Origin: DATLMR01 sp035634255
GTDB lineage: Bacteria > Acidobacteriota > Blastocatellia > UBA7656
Assembly (NCBI GenBank): GCA_035634255.1
Contig: DASQDI010000043.1
Span: 1-64,000, forward strand
Reading direction: 5' to 3'
Length of the DNA: 64,000 nt
A model generated the notes under the pieces. That model saw nothing but the letters and a program-made list of their open reading frames with translations, was not told where the DNA came from and did no database searches. The position numbers were made by a program, and so were the translations under genes. This document shows, in pieces, positions 61,806-64,000 of this stretch (position 1 is the first letter of the stretch; each line of letters opens with the position of its first letter).

Positions 61806-63647
61806 CTACCCTTCTTCGTCCTTCTCTCTAATGTTGAGTTCCAGCTTCCAGCGATTCCGGCCGTCGCGGGACACGCACCAGAGTTCGAGGGTGCCGACTT
61901 CGGTGACCTGGCTTTCGAGGCGGACCGGCAACAGGCTGTCCTCCTGCCCTTCGAGTTCTAGCGTGACTTCGAGGGGGCTCAACTCTTCGAGCTCATCGCC
62001 CCAGTCTTCGATCAGGCTCCCGATCTCATCCTGCTTGCGGACGGTGGAGCTGAGGAAGCGGAATTCGGCGGGCTCTCCGACGATCAGCCCGAATTCGCGG
62101 TCCGGGAGTTTCGCCTCGGTCCCCTCCTCCATGCCGAACGGGACCACGCACAGGGCTTTGAGCGGCGCTTCCATGCCGGGCACGGCGGGCATCGCGCTCT
62201 CGATCCCGATGTAGTAAGTGCGCGGAGCGCCGCTGCGGATCCGCACCCCCCGGCCGCGCCGAGCCTTGCCGTAGTAAGCCGCGCCGCGCGCGACCGCGTG
62301 ATCGAGGTCGGGCGAGTCGAGCACGCGAACGCTCTCGAAGCCCGCGTCGGAGAGCCACACGTTCAGCACTTCGACGAGGCGGTCTCGCAGCATCCCGGCC
62401 TTCATCACGCCGCCGTTGAAAAGGATGTGCGTCGGGCAGGCGAGCCCGTTCGCCCCGCGCCTGATGCCTTCCGACTCGGGGCCCGCGCCGGTCTGCCGCG
62501 ATAGGAAGCGCGCGAGGTGCTTGGTCACGGCCGGGTCCGCCGCGTACGGCAGGCCGAGTTCCTGAAACCCGATCCGCCTCTGTCGCGCGGGCATCTCGTC
62601 GCTCGCGACTTTCGGGAAGAAGCCTTCGACGAGCACCCGCTCAAGGTCTTCGCGCAACAGCTCGGTCTTGATAGTCCCGCCGACGAGCTTCGTGCCCTTG
62701 CCCGGAATCGTGATGGGCTGCTTCTGGCTCTTCGGGTCCGAGAGCAGCTTCTCTTTGGCGAGGCGGCTCTTGTGCCACAGGGTTTGAAGCTGCCACGTGT
62801 CGATGCGGTGGCCGCCGTCTTCGAGGCGCTGCTGTAGCAGGCGCGCGAGCGCGAGGTCCATGTTGTCCCCGCCGAGCAGGATGTGGTCCCCGACCGCCAC
62901 GCGCTTTAGGGTCAGCTCGCCATCTTCTTCGGAGACCGCGATGAGGCTGAAGTCGGTCGTGCCCCCGCCCACGTCACAGACCAGAATCAGATCGCCGACC
63001 CTGACCTCGTTACGCCAGCGGTCGCCCCTGTTCTCGATCCAGGAATAGAAGGCGGCCTGCGGCTCTTCGAGCAGGGTGACGTTTTTCAGGCCCGCCTGCT
63101 CGGCGGCGCGCAGGGTCAGCTCGCGCGCCTCCTCGTCGAAAGAGGCGGGGACGGTCAGGTAGATGTCCTGCTCGCTCAACGCGAGGTCGGACTTTTTCCC
63201 CGCGACCTGGCTGTCCCACACGCTGCGCAGGTACCCGAGGTAGCTGGCCGACGCGTCGACGGGCGAGACCTTCGGCACCTCGTCGGGCGAGCGCCAGGGC
63301 AGGATGGGCGAGGCGCGATTCACCGCCGCGTAAGAGAGCCATGACTTTGCCGACGCGACGAGCCTGATGGGATTCTCGGCACCGCGCTTGCGGGCCAGTT
63401 CTCCGACCACGACTTTCGGGCTGCGCTCCCACGGGAGGGAGAGGCTGCCCGCCGGGAAGTCGGCGTCGGAGGGGATGTAGAGGAACGACGGGAGCAAGGA
63501 CTGTTCGGAGACCTCGCCCGGATTGACCAGCTGGGCAATCTCCTTCACCTCGATGCGTGCTTCTTCTTCGCCGCCCGCGTCGTCGATGAAGGCCATCGCC
63601 GAGTTGGTGGTTCCGAGATCGATTCCGATTATGTATTGCGTGTCCAA
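61806..63647 (-). CDS. Short Hsp70-like protein, TTG start
   Basis: 613 residues. The start codon is TTG at 63647, with AGGAGAAG seven bases upstream; no ATG is available before IIGIDLGTTNSAMAFID, the phosphate 1 motif. LVCDVGGGTTDFSLIAV and ILFNGGVMKAGMLRDRL follow as in the 953-residue neighbour, with a matching beta domain (EEGTEAKLPDREFGLIV) and then a short end (NRWKLELNIREKDEEG). It is like the first 620 residues of the longer protein, so the pair arose by duplication and then lost or gained the extension. Cytoplasmic; substrate unknown. Confidence 0.87.
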   Translation of the reverse strand: MDTQYIIGIDLGTTNSAMAFIDDAGGEEEARIEVKEIAQLVNPGEVSEQSLLPSFLYIPSDADFPAGSLSLPWERSPKVVVGELARKRGAENPIRLVASAKSWLSYAAVNRASPILPWRSPDEVPKVSPVDASASYLGYLRSVWDSQVAGKKSDLALSEQDIYLTVPASFDEEARELTLRAAEQAGLKNVTLLEEPQAAFYSWIENRGDRWRNEVRVGDLILVCDVGGGTTDFSLIAVSEEDGELTLKRVAVGDHILLGGDNMDLALARLLQQRLEDGGHRIDTWQLQTLWHKSRLAKEKLLSDPKSQKQPITIPGKGTKLVGGTIKTELLREDLERVLVEGFFPKVASDEMPARQRRIGFQELGLPYAADPAVTKHLARFLSRQTGAGPESEGIRRGANGLACPTHILFNGGVMKAGMLRDRLVEVLNVWLSDAGFESVRVLDSPDLDHAVARGAAYYGKARRGRGVRIRSGAPRTYYIGIESAMPAVPGMEAPLKALCVVPFGMEEGTEAKLPDREFGLIVGEPAEFRFLSSTVRKQDEIGSLIEDWGDELEELSPLEVTLELEGQEDSLLPVRLESQVTEVGTLELWCVSRDGRNRWKLELNIREKDEEG

Positions 63648-63661
63648 ACTTCTTCTCCTGT

Positions 63662-64000
63662 TTATCCCTGCACCTCAACCTCGGCGGGCGCGATTATCGA
63701 GCGCGCGTTGCCGTCGAGCAGAGGGGGCAGGTTCACTTCCTTCACGCGCCAGCCCCGGTGCAGCAGCAGGCCGCGGACCGGGGCCTTGCCCGTGACGTTG
63801 CCGACCAGTTTTATGGTCGAGGGGTCGAAGCCCTCCTGCACCGTGACGGTCTCCCCTTCCGAAGTGGAGAGGACCGGCTCCAGCTTCACGTACCGTTCGA
63901 GAGACTGCCGGCAACTCTGCTGCAAATCGCGCACGGCGGCCCCGATCTGCGCGTCCGAGTAGGGCGATATGTCTTCCGTGAAGAAGTCGATCAGCCTCCC
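63662..64000 (-). CDS. End of a probable DUF2760 protein (partial)
   Basis: The frame is open from the window edge, giving 112 residues (IDFFTEDISPYSDAQIGAAV early, then VQEGFDPSTIKLVGNV, and PAEVEVQG at the end). The start lies outside the window. It stops 14 bases before the ribosome-binding region of the short Hsp70 gene, so it is the upstream gene of the same operon. Small DUF2760 proteins are, as I recall, often encoded beside such Hsp70 genes; I give that name with moderate trust. Confidence 0.6.
   Translation of the reverse strand, partial: GRLIDFFTEDISPYSDAQIGAAVRDLQQSCRQSLERYVKLEPVLSTSEGETVTVQEGFDPSTIKLVGNVTGKAPVRGLLLHRGWRVKEVNLPPLLDGNARSIIAPAEVEVQG

Overview
The window is GC-rich bacterial chromosome, densely coded on both strands, with no rRNA, tRNA, CRISPR array, insertion sequence or phage gene that I could recognise. 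The gene content points to an Acidobacteriota-like soil bacterium, perhaps class Blastocatellia. The pointers are a TonB-dependent receptor with an N-terminal carboxypeptidase-regulatory domain and a neighbouring secreted TPR protein but no SusD, many secreted amidohydrolases, an ECF sigma/anti-sigma pair with a secreted partner, and large secreted proteins with repeated GDWNGDG blades. The taxonomic guess is inference; there is no marker gene.

Layout. 1-8718 (+) holds one gene end and three genes for secreted proteins that share a C-terminal module of five roughly 45-residue blades; a fourth member is a reprolysin-like protease (12874-15630) and a fifth a lipoprotein (22062-22922, minus). 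Between them lie a large two-domain glycosyltransferase and a methyltransferase (8893-12657). 15703-18699 (+) and 30423-33344 (-) are two divergent copies of a DUF4062-NTPase-TPR (STAND/NLR-like) protein in inverted orientation. 18964-21299 is an NfeD-like/flotillin pair, followed by a CHRD protein. 22995-24119 (-) is a UDP-GlcNAc 2-epimerase. 24288-26762 (-) is an ECF sigma factor, zinc-finger anti-sigma factor and secreted protein. 26924-30015 (-) is an ABC exporter translationally coupled to an HI0933-type flavoprotein.

33441-53353 (-) is one long sugar-utilisation locus: TonB-dependent receptor, TPR protein, lectin-fold protein, GH2 enzyme, galactokinase, LacI regulator, GH43 enzyme, then a YtfQ-like binding protein, YtfR-like ATPase and two permeases like YtfT and YjfF, with an amidohydrolase and a PhyH-type oxygenase inserted among or after the permeases. 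The gene set reads as outer-membrane uptake, cleavage, inner-membrane import and phosphorylation of galactose or galactofuranose/arabinofuranose-type sugars. Upstream of the receptor is a good sigma-70 promoter with a LacI-type operator just downstream of the predicted start of transcription.

53739-54945 (-) encodes a DUF937/YidB-like protein and a BON-LysM protein. 55249-58812 (+) encodes an NnrD-type NAD(P)HX dehydratase and two coupled secreted amidohydrolases. 58856-64000 (-) encodes two Hsp70-like proteins behind the end of a third gene (probably DUF2760), which runs off the window.

The most interesting points are the five-blade module carried by unrelated secreted proteins, the inverted pair of NLR-like genes, and the furanose/galactoside locus with its visible promoter and operator. 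Functions are read from motifs by eye; no database search was run.
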